64,000 nt of DNA, taken from assembly GCF_016863495.1 (NCBI RefSeq), contig NZ_BOOZ01000006.1:124001-188000 (forward strand), read 5' to 3'. The DNA is from Micromonospora andamanensis (lineage in GTDB: Bacteria; Actinomycetota; Actinomycetes; Mycobacteriales; Micromonosporaceae). Below, piece after piece: positions 43,278 through 52,096 of the stretch (position 1 is its first letter; every line of letters begins with the position of its first letter). Position numbers and translations under genes: made by a program. The notes under the pieces were generated by a model. The model made no database searches, had not been told where the DNA came from, and saw only the letters and a program-made list of their open reading frames with translations.

Positions 43278-44876
43278 TCAGGCATGTTCCAGCGCGGTGA
43301 CGGCGGCGTCGGCGATGGCGTCGACCGCCTTGACCGGATCGGCGACCAGCAGGGTGCTGGTGTGGGTGAAGGTGTGCCCGGTCAGGTCGGCGGGGCGCAG
43401 CCACAGCACCGCGCAGCCGGACTGGTCCAGGGTCGTGATCAGCCGCTGCGCCGCGTCGATGTCACGCAGGTCGCCGTCGGAGACGACGGCGAGCATCCGC
43501 AACGTGCCGGGTTGACGCAGGCGTAGCAGCTGGTCGGCGAGTTTGACCGCGTCGAGGAACGCGGTGGTGCCCCCGACGGCGGTCATCTCCAGAACGGACG
43601 TGGGTCGCTGGCGGGGCGGCACGAGCAAGGTGGCGCTGCTACCAAAACCGATCATGGTGGTGGCGGCCTGGTTGGTGTGGGCGGCGTGAGCGAGGATCCA
43701 CCCTGCCGAGGACATCGGCGCCGCGTAGGAGTGCATCGAGCCGGAGGTGTCGACGAGCACGGCCAGGTGCAGGGTGGGCTTCGGCGGTGGAAGTTGGGCG
43801 CGGCGCTGCCAGGGGGTGGCGGTGGGCATGCTGCCGGCGGCGACCTGCGCTCGGGCGGTGATGGTGTGGCGGGTGCGCAGCCGCCCAGGCGGTATCGCGC
43901 TGGGCCGGGTGCCAGGTTCGGGTGTGTGGGTGCGGGCCCGGCGGAGTCTGGCGGCGAGGTGGCGGGCGGCGCTGCGCTCGGCGTCGGTCGCCTCGCGGCG
44001 CGTCCACCACGCGGGCGCGGCGTGCCGGGACTGGATCTGCTGGTCGGCGTACTGCGCCGGGGTCATGCCGGCGGCGTGCGCAAGGTAGTCGGACAGTGCC
44101 TGAGCGAGCTGTCCGGCGAACGTGCCGGGGTCGGGCCGCGGCGATTCCGGCCGCTGGTGGGGATCGATGCCGAGGATGCGGCACCACCGCCACGCCAGAT
44201 CGATCATCGTGGTGGCGTCGGTGTCGTCAACGGTGTGGGCGTCGCGCCACACGTCGCGCAGCTGCCGCAGCTTTCTGCGGCCGAGAACGGCGGTGACGGC
44301 GGCACGGACGCCCTTGATGTCCTTGGCGGTGATGATGCGAGCATCGACGCGCGCGAGGAGCAGGCCGGCGAGGTGGGCGGCGTGCCAGGCGTCGTCGACC
44401 GGCGTGTCACCGGGGTCGAGCAGGGTGGCGACGGTGTGGCGCAGCCACCGGCGGTCACCGCGCCGCCTGCCGCGTTGCCGGTTTTCTGCGCGGGATTCCT
44501 CGAGCAGGTCGGCGACGGTGGCGACGACAGCGGGTGTGCCGGCAGGGGTTGTCCACAGGCTGTGGGCGGCGTGGGCGGCTTCGTGGACGAGCAGCCCGTA
44601 GGCGGTTGGCACGAGTCGTTTGTGGCCGGCCTTGTACGGGTCGGCGATGTCGGGGGCACCGATGTGGGTGGCGTCAACCTCGACGCGGCGGGCGGCGGGA
44701 TAGAAGCAGGCGGGAGCGCCGCCGCCGGCGCCGGGGGCGACGGTGACGGTCAGGTCGGTGCGGTCGGTCAGAACGGGGATGTGGCGGGTCCAGGCGTCGC
44801 TCCACAGGCGCCAGTCCGGGGCGCTGCCCGCCGGGGTGCCCGAGCCGCCGCGCCGGTGGGTCGAGGGATGAGACAT
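43278..44876 (-). CDS. vWA-domain protein with HEAAH motif, partner of the MoxR ATPase
   Basis: The 532-residue protein has a zinc-peptidase-like motif LLVHEAAHAAHSLW near residue 95, with LLEESRAENRQRGRR after it. A helical middle follows, and then a C-terminal von Willebrand A domain whose MIDAS starts LAVLVDTSGSMHS near residue 372. MoxR/vWA pairs act as chaperone-like machines that insert metals or remodel complexes. Here the vWA protein also carries the HExxH region, similar to CobT/VWA-metallopeptidase families. It follows the MoxR gene by 20 bp. Confidence 0.82.
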   Translation of the reverse strand: MSHPSTHRRGGSGTPAGSAPDWRLWSDAWTRHIPVLTDRTDLTVTVAPGAGGGAPACFYPAARRVEVDATHIGAPDIADPYKAGHKRLVPTAYGLLVHEAAHAAHSLWTTPAGTPAVVATVADLLEESRAENRQRGRRRGDRRWLRHTVATLLDPGDTPVDDAWHAAHLAGLLLARVDARIITAKDIKGVRAAVTAVLGRRKLRQLRDVWRDAHTVDDTDATTMIDLAWRWCRILGIDPHQRPESPRPDPGTFAGQLAQALSDYLAHAAGMTPAQYADQQIQSRHAAPAWWTRREATDAERSAARHLAARLRRARTHTPEPGTRPSAIPPGRLRTRHTITARAQVAAGSMPTATPWQRRAQLPPPKPTLHLAVLVDTSGSMHSYAAPMSSAGWILAHAAHTNQAATTMIGFGSSATLLVPPRQRPTSVLEMTAVGGTTAFLDAVKLADQLLRLRQPGTLRMLAVVSDGDLRDIDAAQRLITTLDQSGCAVLWLRPADLTGHTFTHTSTLLVADPVKAVDAIADAAVTALEHA

Positions 44877-44895
44877 GAGTGATCTCCTTTGGGGG

Positions 44896-46011
44896 TTAGC
44901 GCTGTTTGCCGAGGGTCAGGGCGCTGATGTCGGGGCCGAACTGCTGCTTGAGGGCGGCGAGGACGTGATCGCGGTCCTCCTGCGGGGCCCGGCCGACGAG
45001 GTTCGCCACCGCCGCGGCGGCGCCGAGGGTCTTGCGGACGCGGGTGAAGCCGAGCAGCTCGCGTAGTTGCGGAGCCCAGCTGACGCGTCCGGCGGCGAGG
45101 TCGGCGTTGAGCGTGATCGCGACCTCGATGGCGGGGCGGGGGACGCCGAGGTGGCGGGCGAGGTCCCAGTCGGTGGTGACCTCGATGTGCACGTCGAACC
45201 GCGACGCCAATGCCTCGGTGAGGATGGCGCCGTGCACGCCGGGGTTGTGGCCGGCGATGACGTAGAACCCGTCGGCGGCTTCGACGCGTTCGTTGCGGTA
45301 GCTGGGGATGGTGATCACGCGGCGGCCGTCCATCGCCGGGTACAGCACGGCAAGGACCTTCGGCGGGATGAGCGTGGCGTCGTCCACGAGCAGGGCTCGG
45401 CCCTCCCGCATCGCGGTGACGAGGGGTCCGTAGACAAACTCGAAGCCGCCGTCGGGCAGCGGGATGAAGTTGCCGAGGAAGTCCTCCACGACGGTGTCGC
45501 CGGTGCCGGCGACGGTGAGCAAGTCCGGGAAGGCGGCCTCGACCAGGGCGGTCTTGCCGGTGCCCGGCGGGCCGTAGAGCAGCACCGGGATGCGCTTGTC
45601 ACGCAGCCGTTGCAGCACGTCCACATCGGTGGCGCCGGCCAGCTTGCGCGGGAAGTACAGGTCCCCGTTCGGGCGGGTGACCGGTTGCCTCCGACCTGCC
45701 CCGCGTTGTCCTTGGCGGGGTGGGTGCGGGGCGGGCGGCGGCATCTGCCCGGCGGCGTCGATACCGGCCTGGGTGATCTGGAAGCGGTGCGGCCGGGTCA
45801 GGTGGGTGGTGTAGCCGGCGGCGGCCATCTTCTTCAGCGCATCGAACACCGCCCCGGTCGAGGGCACGTCGAGGGTCTTTGTCAGTTCACCGACGGTGAA
45901 GATCTGATCCGGGTGAGCGGCGAGGTGCGCGGCGACCTTCTGGTACAGGTAGCCCGGCCGCCGGTTGCCGCCGGCTGCGGGCGGGCCGGCGGCTGCGGTC
46001 GTGGGATGCAT
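44896..46011 (-). CDS. MoxR-type AAA+ ATPase with N-terminal winged helix
   Basis: The 371 residues begin with a winged-helix segment (~20-90, FTVGELTKTLDVPSTGAVFD). A MoxR-like AAA+ core follows: Walker A LLYGPPGTGKTALV (~137-150), Walker B ALLVDDATLIPP, and the sensor region FYVIAGHNPGVHG. MoxR ATPases work with vWA proteins, and the next gene encodes one. The N-terminal winged helix is unusual and suggests DNA or protein targeting. GGGGAGGAA precedes the ATG, with a strong hairpin just upstream. Confidence 0.87.
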   Translation of the reverse strand: MHPTTAAAGPPAAGGNRRPGYLYQKVAAHLAAHPDQIFTVGELTKTLDVPSTGAVFDALKKMAAAGYTTHLTRPHRFQITQAGIDAAGQMPPPAPHPPRQGQRGAGRRQPVTRPNGDLYFPRKLAGATDVDVLQRLRDKRIPVLLYGPPGTGKTALVEAAFPDLLTVAGTGDTVVEDFLGNFIPLPDGGFEFVYGPLVTAMREGRALLVDDATLIPPKVLAVLYPAMDGRRVITIPSYRNERVEAADGFYVIAGHNPGVHGAILTEALASRFDVHIEVTTDWDLARHLGVPRPAIEVAITLNADLAAGRVSWAPQLRELLGFTRVRKTLGAAAAVANLVGRAPQEDRDHVLAALKQQFGPDISALTLGKQR

Positions 46012-46042
46012 GCGGGTTCCTCCCCTTCGTTGGGGGGTTAGG

Positions 46043-46077
46043 AGCCCGCGCGCTCCTCCCGTTGGAGCGCGCGGGCT
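46043..46077. other. Intergenic hairpin upstream of the MoxR gene
   Basis: Perfect 14-bp arms AGCCCGCGCGCTCC (46043-46056) and GGAGCGCGCGGGCT (46064-46077) flank a 7-base loop. It lies about 15 bases before the MoxR ribosome binding site. Confidence 0.75.
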
Positions 46078-46208
46078 ATCGGTGTCCGCGCGCTGCGGAG
46101 GAGGATGGTCACGTGCCGCCAGGACCGGCGAGCGGGAGCCGCCGCGGATCCGGCCGGGGAAACTGCTGCCTGCTCAGCGGTGAGCGGATCAGCAGGTGGT
46201 GCGGTTCG

Positions 46209-46793
46209 TCAGAGGGTGCGGGCGAGATCCATCAGCCGTTCGAGGCCGTTCGCGATCCGGCTGCTGGGCCTGCCCGGTGGCGGCTGCGACGGCTCGCTGA
46301 CGGTGGCCTGCTGCTCGCCGCGTACCCGCTTGATCTGATGCAGTTGCCCGTCGATGTCGACGGCGGCGACGAGGCGGGTTTCGATGCGCGCCGCCGGCGA
46401 TGCTGTGGCGAGGTCGCCGTGGCGGTATCCCGGCGGCATCGCAGCGGCCCACGCTTCGAAGACCAGAGCGAATGCGACGCAGCGCCGACCACCGAGGTTC
46501 AGCCACTCACGCAGCTGCGGTCGCGCGGACGGGTGGGCGAGGAGGTCGGCCAGGCTGTGCAGGATCACACCTGGAGGCAGGGTCGGGTCGCCGTGGGCGA
46601 AGAAGGGGTTGTGCCACACGTTCGGGTCGATCAGACCCGCGTCGACGTGCACGCTCTGACGCTGCGCTGACAGCGGCACGTCGAACACGCCTAGCAGCGT
46701 CGACGGGAGGTCCCACCCGCGACGTTCGTGCGCCGCCTCGACATTGATGAGGGCGCGGGTCACCGCGCCTCGGGTACGAGGGTCGAGCACCAT
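46209..46793 (-). CDS. Unknown island protein, repeated family member A
   Basis: The 194-residue soluble protein has ALINVEAAHERRGWDLPSTL near the start and AVDIDGQLHQIKRVRGEQ near residue 150. These two landmarks (a W-P-x-L-L helix and a VDxDGxxxQxxRxRG strand pair) recur at 58859 and 62434 and weakly at 38794. Function unknown. ATG 46793 follows AAGGAGA. Confidence 0.68.
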   Translation of the reverse strand: MVLDPRTRGAVTRALINVEAAHERRGWDLPSTLLGVFDVPLSAQRQSVHVDAGLIDPNVWHNPFFAHGDPTLPPGVILHSLADLLAHPSARPQLREWLNLGGRRCVAFALVFEAWAAAMPPGYRHGDLATASPAARIETRLVAAVDIDGQLHQIKRVRGEQQATVSEPSQPPPGRPSSRIANGLERLMDLARTL

Positions 46794-46965
46794 GTTTCTT
46801 CTCCTTCGAGATGTATGAGATGCGTGGACAGGCCGGGCACCGCATGGCGCGGTGGGCTCTCTGTCGACACGTGGCATCGGCCGCCGCCAGACGGTGGTCG
46901 GCGGCTGTGGTCGTGGCCGGCGGTGCGGCGCGGGCCCGCAGACCCGCGCGACGGGCATTTCCGTT

Positions 46966-47358
46966 TCAGGTGCGGCCGGCGATGGCGTCGCAGCGGCGTG
47001 GATCCACTGCCCGCCACGGCAGGCCCCACCCGATGCGGTAGCGGCCGTTGTTGGCCTCAACCCGGTGGACGCCGCCGCCGAGGGACAGCGGCCGGGCGAC
47101 GGTCAGCACCCTGTCGTCGAAGTCGACGGTGCGCCAGTCCCGGCCCACGTATTCGGCCATCTCCTCGAACGCGGTGGCGACGGCGCGGAGGGCGGCGGCA
47201 TCGACGCTGAGTTCCACAGCGCCGTTCCACCAGCCCAGCACCACCGCGACGTAGCCTTGCAGGTAACGCTCGGCGCCTGCGGTGGGCTGGTAGCGCAGCC
47301 ATGGTCCGGAGAACACGGCCGTGCTGCCGCGTGGTGGCAGGTAGTCAGGAGTGGGCAT
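46966..47358 (-). CDS. Unknown protein sharing the WWNG domain
   Basis: The 130 residues contain GWWNGAVELSVDAAAL, VDFDDRVLTV and YRIGWGLPWRAVDPRRCDAI. These match in order the C-terminal half of the 48788-49930 protein (NWWNG, FDGDVIVV, MGWNWTWQVVHPYDCDRIAG). It is therefore a stand-alone version of that domain. The start overlaps the end of the gene upstream. Confidence 0.65.
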   Translation of the reverse strand: MPTPDYLPPRGSTAVFSGPWLRYQPTAGAERYLQGYVAVVLGWWNGAVELSVDAAALRAVATAFEEMAEYVGRDWRTVDFDDRVLTVARPLSLGGGVHRVEANNGRYRIGWGLPWRAVDPRRCDAIAGRT

Positions 47359-48004
47359 CGACCACCGCCACCGACCAGTTGTTCGGGTTGAACCGGTTGC
47401 GCGGTCGCCCCGGATGCCGCCGGTGGTGGACCGTCGAGTCGACTGGGCTGGGCGTACGCCGGGCCCGGGTGGCGCTCAGGTCCGGGTTACGGCGCTGTTG
47501 CAGCAGGTCCCGGAAGACCTGCAGCAACCGTGGTGGCACCGCGCCAGTGTCGGTGCCGGCGAGAACGGCATCGGCCGTGTCGAGCCACACCACACCGGCG
47601 GCGTCGACCCAGGCGACGGGGGTGCGGCCCGGCGGGAACCGCCACCCGGGATGCAGCAGCCGCGGTAGCGCCACGATGTCTCCCGGGTACGGCGCCCAGT
47701 CGGTGTAGTCCCAGGGCACCACGGTGCCGGGCCGCCGGCCGGCGGCGACGGCGTCGGCGCAGTCGGGGCAGGTGACGTCACCGACGCGGGTGGTGCCGCC
47801 GCACCTGTCGCAGGCGCGCCAGTTCCTCGGGTCGGCGTCCGGCTGGTAGGTGGGGTCCCAGGCGCCGGTCACCTGCCCGCCGAGCCGGTATCCGTCGATG
47901 CGCTGTGCGCGGGCCAGCAGCCGCATCGGCTGGGTCAGGTGCGTGTCGATGGTGTGCACGGTGGCGGTGGCGCGGACCAGGACCGCGATCAGGTGATGTG
48001 CCAT
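47345..48004 (-). CDS. Zinc-ribbon hypothetical protein
   Basis: The 219 residues include a zinc ribbon RACDRCGGTTRVGDVTCPDC (~64-83) in front of an unrecognised domain. The ATG overlaps the stop of the Lsr2-like gene as TGATG, so translation is coupled. Function unknown. Confidence 0.65.
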   Translation of the reverse strand: MAHHLIAVLVRATATVHTIDTHLTQPMRLLARAQRIDGYRLGGQVTGAWDPTYQPDADPRNWRACDRCGGTTRVGDVTCPDCADAVAAGRRPGTVVPWDYTDWAPYPGDIVALPRLLHPGWRFPPGRTPVAWVDAAGVVWLDTADAVLAGTDTGAVPPRLLQVFRDLLQQRRNPDLSATRARRTPSPVDSTVHHRRHPGRPRNRFNPNNWSVAVVDAHS

Positions 48005-48261
48005 CAGCGCGTTCCCTGCCCGCGCACCGGGGCTGCGGAGCGGCGCGTGCCGGGGGTCGCGTTGCCGCGTCCCGAGGTCCGCTTCCCGGTCCGGCGGCCG
48101 GCGTTGATGTAGGGGGCGAGTGCTTCCCGCAGGCGTCGCAGGTTGTCCGGGCCGAGGTCGATCTCGTAAACCATGCCGTCGAGGGCGAGGTGGTGAGTGG
48201 TGACGTTGTCGGTGCTGTGGTCGAGGTCGTCGGTGACCACGACGATGGTTCTGGTTGCCAT
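48004..48261 (-). CDS. Truncated Lsr2-like protein (dimerisation domain only)
   Basis: The 85-residue protein matches the N-terminal half of Lsr2: IVVVTDDLDHSTDNVTTHHL, LDGMVYEIDLGPDNLRRL and REALAPYINAGRR. Lsr2 is the xenogeneic silencer of actinobacteria; the N-terminal half makes dimers and oligomers, and the C-terminal half with an RGR-type AT hook binds DNA. Here the C-terminal domain is missing and replaced by a ~25-residue basic Gly/Arg/Thr tail (GKRTSGRGNATP). It could poison or modulate the host Lsr2, or bind DNA weakly through the tail. Coupled to the gene downstream. Confidence 0.82.
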   Translation of the reverse strand: MATRTIVVVTDDLDHSTDNVTTHHLALDGMVYEIDLGPDNLRRLREALAPYINAGRRTGKRTSGRGNATPGTRRSAAPVRGQGTR

Positions 48262-48534
48262 GAGGGTTCCTTCAGATCAAGGCACTGCGGTGCCGTCGCC
48301 GGCTCAGCCGTGACCGGCGAGCGGGGACGACACCGGCAGGGCGGGACACAGCGGCCGGATCCACCGCGGATCCGGCCTCAGGGGACTGGCGGTGATAACG
48401 ACCGCGTGCGGGATGGGGACCAGCAGTGGGCGGCGCCCAGGTTGAGCAGGATGTTCGGGCGAGCGGGAGTCGCCACGGTGTGGGCGCGACGCTGCTGACG
48501 TGCGCGGTGGCCGACGGCTTGCACAGCCGGGTAG
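48262..48534. other. Intergenic region with hairpin
   Basis: No gene is visible. GGCCGGATCC (48353-48362) and GGATCCGGCC (48368-48377) form a 10-bp stem with a 5-base loop upstream of the Lsr2-like gene. Confidence 0.55.
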
Positions 48535-48795
48535 CTAGGCGGGTGCGTAGGCAGTCGTGCCGTCGCCGGTGGTGACGCGGACGATGCGCTGCGGTGTGAC
48601 CGGGATGATGTCCTCGCGGGCGACGTTGGGCCATTGGTAGCCGTCGCCGCCGAGTAGGGCGACGGTGTACCGGGGGTCGTTGAAGCCGTCGATGACCACG
48701 TACAGGTGCTCGCTCATCTCGGCGGCGAGCGCGGGCGCGATGGTGACGATCTCTCCCGGCTCCAGCGCCCTCTCGTCGCGGTTGACCTCAGGCAT
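48535..48795 (-). CDS. Small hypothetical protein
   Basis: The 86 residues are beta-rich (PGEIVTIAPALAAEMSEHLY; RYTVALLGGDGYQWPNV) and resemble the short SH3-like barrels found in many phage and plasmid genes. Not assigned. Its start overlaps the end of the DUF4314 gene by 8 bp. Confidence 0.6.
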   Translation of the reverse strand: MPEVNRDERALEPGEIVTIAPALAAEMSEHLYVVIDGFNDPRYTVALLGGDGYQWPNVAREDIIPVTPQRIVRVTTGDGTTAYAPA

Positions 48796-49930
48796 TGGTT
48801 GATCCTCCTGGCAGGCTGGTGCCGCTGGCGGTGGGCGTCGGGTCGGGGATGATGCCGGCGATGCGGTCGCAGTCGTAGGGGTGCACCACCTGCCAGGTCC
48901 AGTTCCAGCCCATCACGACGTAGTGGCCGTCGGCGTCGGGACTGATCCGGTCGATCGCCTCCGGGTCATGTTGGACGCGGCTGTCGTCGACGACGATGAC
49001 GTCGCCGTCGAACCACATCCGGCCCAGCGTCTCGTCAATCTGCCGGTCCGCGTCGCTGTCGGTGGTGCCGCCGTCGCGCAGGTGCCGGCGGAGTTGGTCG
49101 CGGTGGGTCTGCTGGTCGGCGACGATCGCCTCGGCGACCCGGCGGGTGCAGCGGAACACCGCCCAGCCGTTCCACCAGTTAATGAGGGTGCCGGCGAAGG
49201 CGACCGGGATCCGCGTCTGCCCGGCCGGTTCGGGCGTGGCCGCCCAATCTCCGGCGAACACGCCCGGGCCGCCCACGCGCACCGCGTCGGGGTAGACGTG
49301 GCACAGGTCCCGGTCGTCGCCGTCGGGGTGCAGGACCATCCGGCACTGCCGGGCGGCCTCCACCTCGACGGCTTGGTCAAAGCCGTCACACCACGCCTGC
49401 CGCGCCTGGTCGGCCTGCCGGCTGGTCAGGTCGGGGTAGGCGGGGGCGTCGGTTGGGGCGTGCTCGGCGTAGCGGGCGCGACCGGCGGCGTCGTCGCGGT
49501 CGGCGAACGGCAGACCGTCGATGTCCCGACCGTCGGCGGCCTCGATGCCGGTCAGGACATCGCGGGCGGTGCGTGCCACGTCGCCGTGGGCCCGTCCGCC
49601 GATGGTGTCCTGCGCCCACCACTGCGCGGCGTCACGGCCGGCCGCGACGCCCGCCTCACGCAATGCGGTCAGGACCCGCTGCCAGGCAAGGTTCGGCAGC
49701 GGGCGGACACGGTCGCCGGCGTCGAGGATCATCGACAGCCGGGAGCCGCTGTCCCAGGCGACGTCGAGGATCCGCTGGTCGGGGTCGTAGCCGCGAACGG
49801 TGCCCTCGTCCCCGGGCCGCAGCCGGGTGTGGGGGTCGTTGGTGTGCTGCAGCGCGACCCGGTCGCCGCGCCGGTAGTCGTCCCCTGCGGGCCGGCTTTC
49901 GGGGTGATTGTTGCTGGTAGGGCTTGTCAT
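48788..49930 (-). CDS. DUF4314 protein with C-terminal WWNG domain
   Basis: The 380-residue protein has an N-terminal DUF4314 domain (GDRVALQHTNDPHTRLRPGD; GTVRGYDPDQRILDVAWDSG), a small barrel found on plasmid and phage proteins. A central helical region follows with RQCRMVLHPDGDDRDLCHVY. The C-terminal ~170 residues match the stand-alone 46966 protein (NWWNGWAVFRCTRR to HPYDCDRIAG). Function unknown. ATG 49930 is preceded by AAGGA. Confidence 0.72.
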   Translation of the reverse strand: MTSPTSNNHPESRPAGDDYRRGDRVALQHTNDPHTRLRPGDEGTVRGYDPDQRILDVAWDSGSRLSMILDAGDRVRPLPNLAWQRVLTALREAGVAAGRDAAQWWAQDTIGGRAHGDVARTARDVLTGIEAADGRDIDGLPFADRDDAAGRARYAEHAPTDAPAYPDLTSRQADQARQAWCDGFDQAVEVEAARQCRMVLHPDGDDRDLCHVYPDAVRVGGPGVFAGDWAATPEPAGQTRIPVAFAGTLINWWNGWAVFRCTRRVAEAIVADQQTHRDQLRRHLRDGGTTDSDADRQIDETLGRMWFDGDVIVVDDSRVQHDPEAIDRISPDADGHYVVMGWNWTWQVVHPYDCDRIAGIIPDPTPTASGTSLPGGSTNA

Positions 49931-50087
49931 CGTGGTTGTCCTTCTCACTGTTGTGTCGTCGTCGTGCCTGTCACAGCGGGGGTGTTGACGTCGTCGAGAC
50001 GGCAGTGCGTGTGTCAGGGGTGTGGCGGTCCTCGCCCGCGCGCCGGTGGTGTCGTCGCGGCGGGGTGGTAGGCGTCGTGGAGGCTGG

Positions 50088-50756
50088 TCAGCCTTCGAGG
50101 CGGATCTGATGCGCCCGCACCGCGATGGGGATTCCGGGTCGAGGTTCCCGTGTGCAGTAGGCGGTCACGGTGGGCGGTTTGGTCGCCCCGTAGACGGGCC
50201 GGTTGTCGGGGCGCACGAGCACGCGTTGCCCGGCGGGGAAGTCCACCGGCGCGGCCGGGTTGTCGCGCCAGTGGATGTCGGCCACGACGCGGCCGAACAC
50301 CCAGTCGGCGAAGGAGGCCGTCGTGTACTGGGGATATCTGCCGTAGTCGGAGGCGATCTCGGCGATGCGCTCCCGCGCCTGCTGCAGGGTCAGGTCTTCG
50401 AGGAGGTCGTCGGGCACCAGCGGGTGCTCGGCGACGCTGACGACCTCGACCTCCACGCCGGCCACAGTGCGGGGCGTGTCGCCCTCGCCGGTGATGGTGA
50501 TCAGGCCGGTCTGGTGGTCGACGGCGGTGACCCGCTGCCGGGTGGCGTCGCCAGCTGGTTGGACGATGTCCCCGACGGCGATGGCACTGCCGGGATCACC
50601 GCGGCCAGCCAGGAAAGTTTTGGCGGCGGCGCGGTCGAGGACCGGGCTACCCGGGTCGTGGACGTAGGCGTCGAGGTCGACGGGCGTAGCCGGCGGCAGC
50701 GGCGGAAGGCGCAGGATGTAGCCCGCGGGTTCGGGCGAGGGCGGCTCAGACGTCAC
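50088..50756 (-). CDS. Unknown island protein
   Basis: The protein has about 222 residues. The central part is beta-rich (AVGDIVQPAGDATRQRVTAV; TGLITITGEGDTPRTVAG). A helical segment with LEDLTLQQARERIAEIASDY and a C-terminal beta part (AGQRVLVRPDNRPVYGATKP) follow. The GTG at 50756 follows AAGGA. No family is recognised. Confidence 0.6.
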   Translation of the reverse strand: MTSEPPSPEPAGYILRLPPLPPATPVDLDAYVHDPGSPVLDRAAAKTFLAGRGDPGSAIAVGDIVQPAGDATRQRVTAVDHQTGLITITGEGDTPRTVAGVEVEVVSVAEHPLVPDDLLEDLTLQQARERIAEIASDYGRYPQYTTASFADWVFGRVVADIHWRDNPAAPVDFPAGQRVLVRPDNRPVYGATKPPTVTAYCTREPRPGIPIAVRAHQIRLEG

Positions 50757-50793
50757 GTGAGGTGGTCCTTCCGGTGAAGAGGGCAAGACGGGA

Positions 50794-50827
50794 ACCGGCC
50801 GCGACCCAGGTTCGGGTCGCGGCCGGT
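50794..50827. other. Intergenic hairpin
   Basis: Perfect 14-bp arms ACCGGCCGCGACCC (50794-50807) and GGGTCGCGGCCGGT (50814-50827) flank a 6-base loop between two minus-strand genes, ~25 bases before the next ribosome binding site. Confidence 0.75.
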
Positions 50828-50860
50828 GCTAAGCCAGGTGGTGAGCGGGGCGTGCTGGGG

Positions 50861-51364
50861 CTAGTCCTGGCAGCCCCAGACACAGCCGTCGGGGTTGCAG
50901 GGCTGGCCGGCGGCCATGCGGGTGAAGGCGTCACGCCAGTCGGGGTCCTGCGCGGGGCTGTGCAGGGGCCAGCCGAGCCCGTCGGCGAACGCGGTGATCT
51001 TCGGCGCCCCGTACATCGGGTAGGGGGCGGTGTTCATGGCGGTGACGACGTCGTCGCGGCCGAGCAGCCAGGCCAGTTCGGTGAGCTTGTCCACCGCGCG
51101 TGACGCGGATCCGCTGCGGTGGTGCAGGATCTGACGCACGGTGAACCACAGGTACTCGCGGCCGTACGCCTCGGGTCCGCCGAGGCTGTCCCACCGGAGG
51201 TTGTCCCACTGCTGCCCGGTGATGTCGGGCTGCAGGAACGGGCGGGCATGGTCGATGTCGAGGGCGTCGATCAGCAGATCGCGGCGAAAGCCGAACGCGT
51301 CCTCACCGGCGGCGGCATGCTGGTCGACGCGATGCAGGATCTCCTCCTGCGTCCGTCTGATCAT
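50861..51364 (-). CDS. Unknown island protein
   Basis: The 167 residues are mainly helical, with REYLWFTVRQILHHRSGSAS, KLTELAWLLGRDDVVTAMNT and a Cys-containing tail (PCNPDGCVWGC). No family is recognised, though short helical proteins with this WLLGRDD segment look conserved-type rather than random. Followed in transcription by a hairpin. Confidence 0.6.
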   Translation of the reverse strand: MIRRTQEEILHRVDQHAAAGEDAFGFRRDLLIDALDIDHARPFLQPDITGQQWDNLRWDSLGGPEAYGREYLWFTVRQILHHRSGSASRAVDKLTELAWLLGRDDVVTAMNTAPYPMYGAPKITAFADGLGWPLHSPAQDPDWRDAFTRMAAGQPCNPDGCVWGCQD

Positions 51365-51424
51365 GCGTTCTCTCCTTGGATTGCGGGCATTTGAGGTCGT
51401 CCGTGTGGCGCTGAGGCGCGCGGC

Positions 51425-52096
51425 TCAGGCGGTGCTGCCCGACGCCCCGTCGGTGGTGGGTGCCGGTGGCGGCCAGGGCTTGCGGACGAGGTGGTCACCG
51501 AGGGTCGGGCTGGTGGCGATCAGGGAGCCGCAGCGGTTGCAGGAGGTGATGGTGTCGTTGCCGTAGCCGGCCAAGGACGGCACCTCGACGTGATCGATCT
51601 CGTCGGCCGCGCCGCACACGGTGCACACCGTCATCTCGGACCCGCTGTCGTCGAGGGCGGGTGCGGTGACGAACAGGTCCTCGACCGGGTCGAGGTGGTG
51701 GGCGCTGTGCCGGAGCCAGCGGCCGTGGACCGTCGCCTCGTAAACGACCAGCCGTCGGTGGTTCAGGTGCAGCAGGTACAGCCACTCCACCGGCCCATCG
51801 ACGTTCTCGCGTAGCGAGCCCCGCCACAGGGTGTCGTGGCCGGTGGCGGTGGGGTAGCCCACCCCTGGCACGGGCGGGTGTTGGTCCCATCGGCGGGGTT
51901 TGGGGTTGACGGCGAGTTGGAGCCAGGGTCGGGCCAGTAGCGCGGCGGCCATGGCGTCGGTGTCGCGGTCGAAGGTGTCGGTCCAGATTCGGCGTAGCAG
52001 CGGCACCAGAACCTCCGGTGCTTCGCCGAGCTGGACGTGGCGGGCGGTGTAGGCGCCGCGGAACGCGGCCACACCGATCAGCGCGGGTGCGCTCAC
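51425..52096 (-). CDS. Unknown fused protein with C-terminal zinc ribbon
   Basis: The protein has about 223 residues. The first ~150 resemble the 58063-58563 protein (LVPLLRRIWTDTFDRDTDAM with VLPALAAIWARHAHHDTAAL). The last ~70 are a zinc ribbon (VCTVCGAADEIDHVEVPSLA; CNRCGSL) matching the separate 58614-58862 protein (SMAGYGNDT in that copy, SLAGYGNDT here). It is thus a fusion of two proteins that are separate genes 6 kb away. GTG 52096 follows AGGAGG. Function unknown. Confidence 0.72.
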   Translation of the reverse strand: MSAPALIGVAAFRGAYTARHVQLGEAPEVLVPLLRRIWTDTFDRDTDAMAAALLARPWLQLAVNPKPRRWDQHPPVPGVGYPTATGHDTLWRGSLRENVDGPVEWLYLLHLNHRRLVVYEATVHGRWLRHSAHHLDPVEDLFVTAPALDDSGSEMTVCTVCGAADEIDHVEVPSLAGYGNDTITSCNRCGSLIATSPTLGDHLVRKPWPPPAPTTDGASGSTA

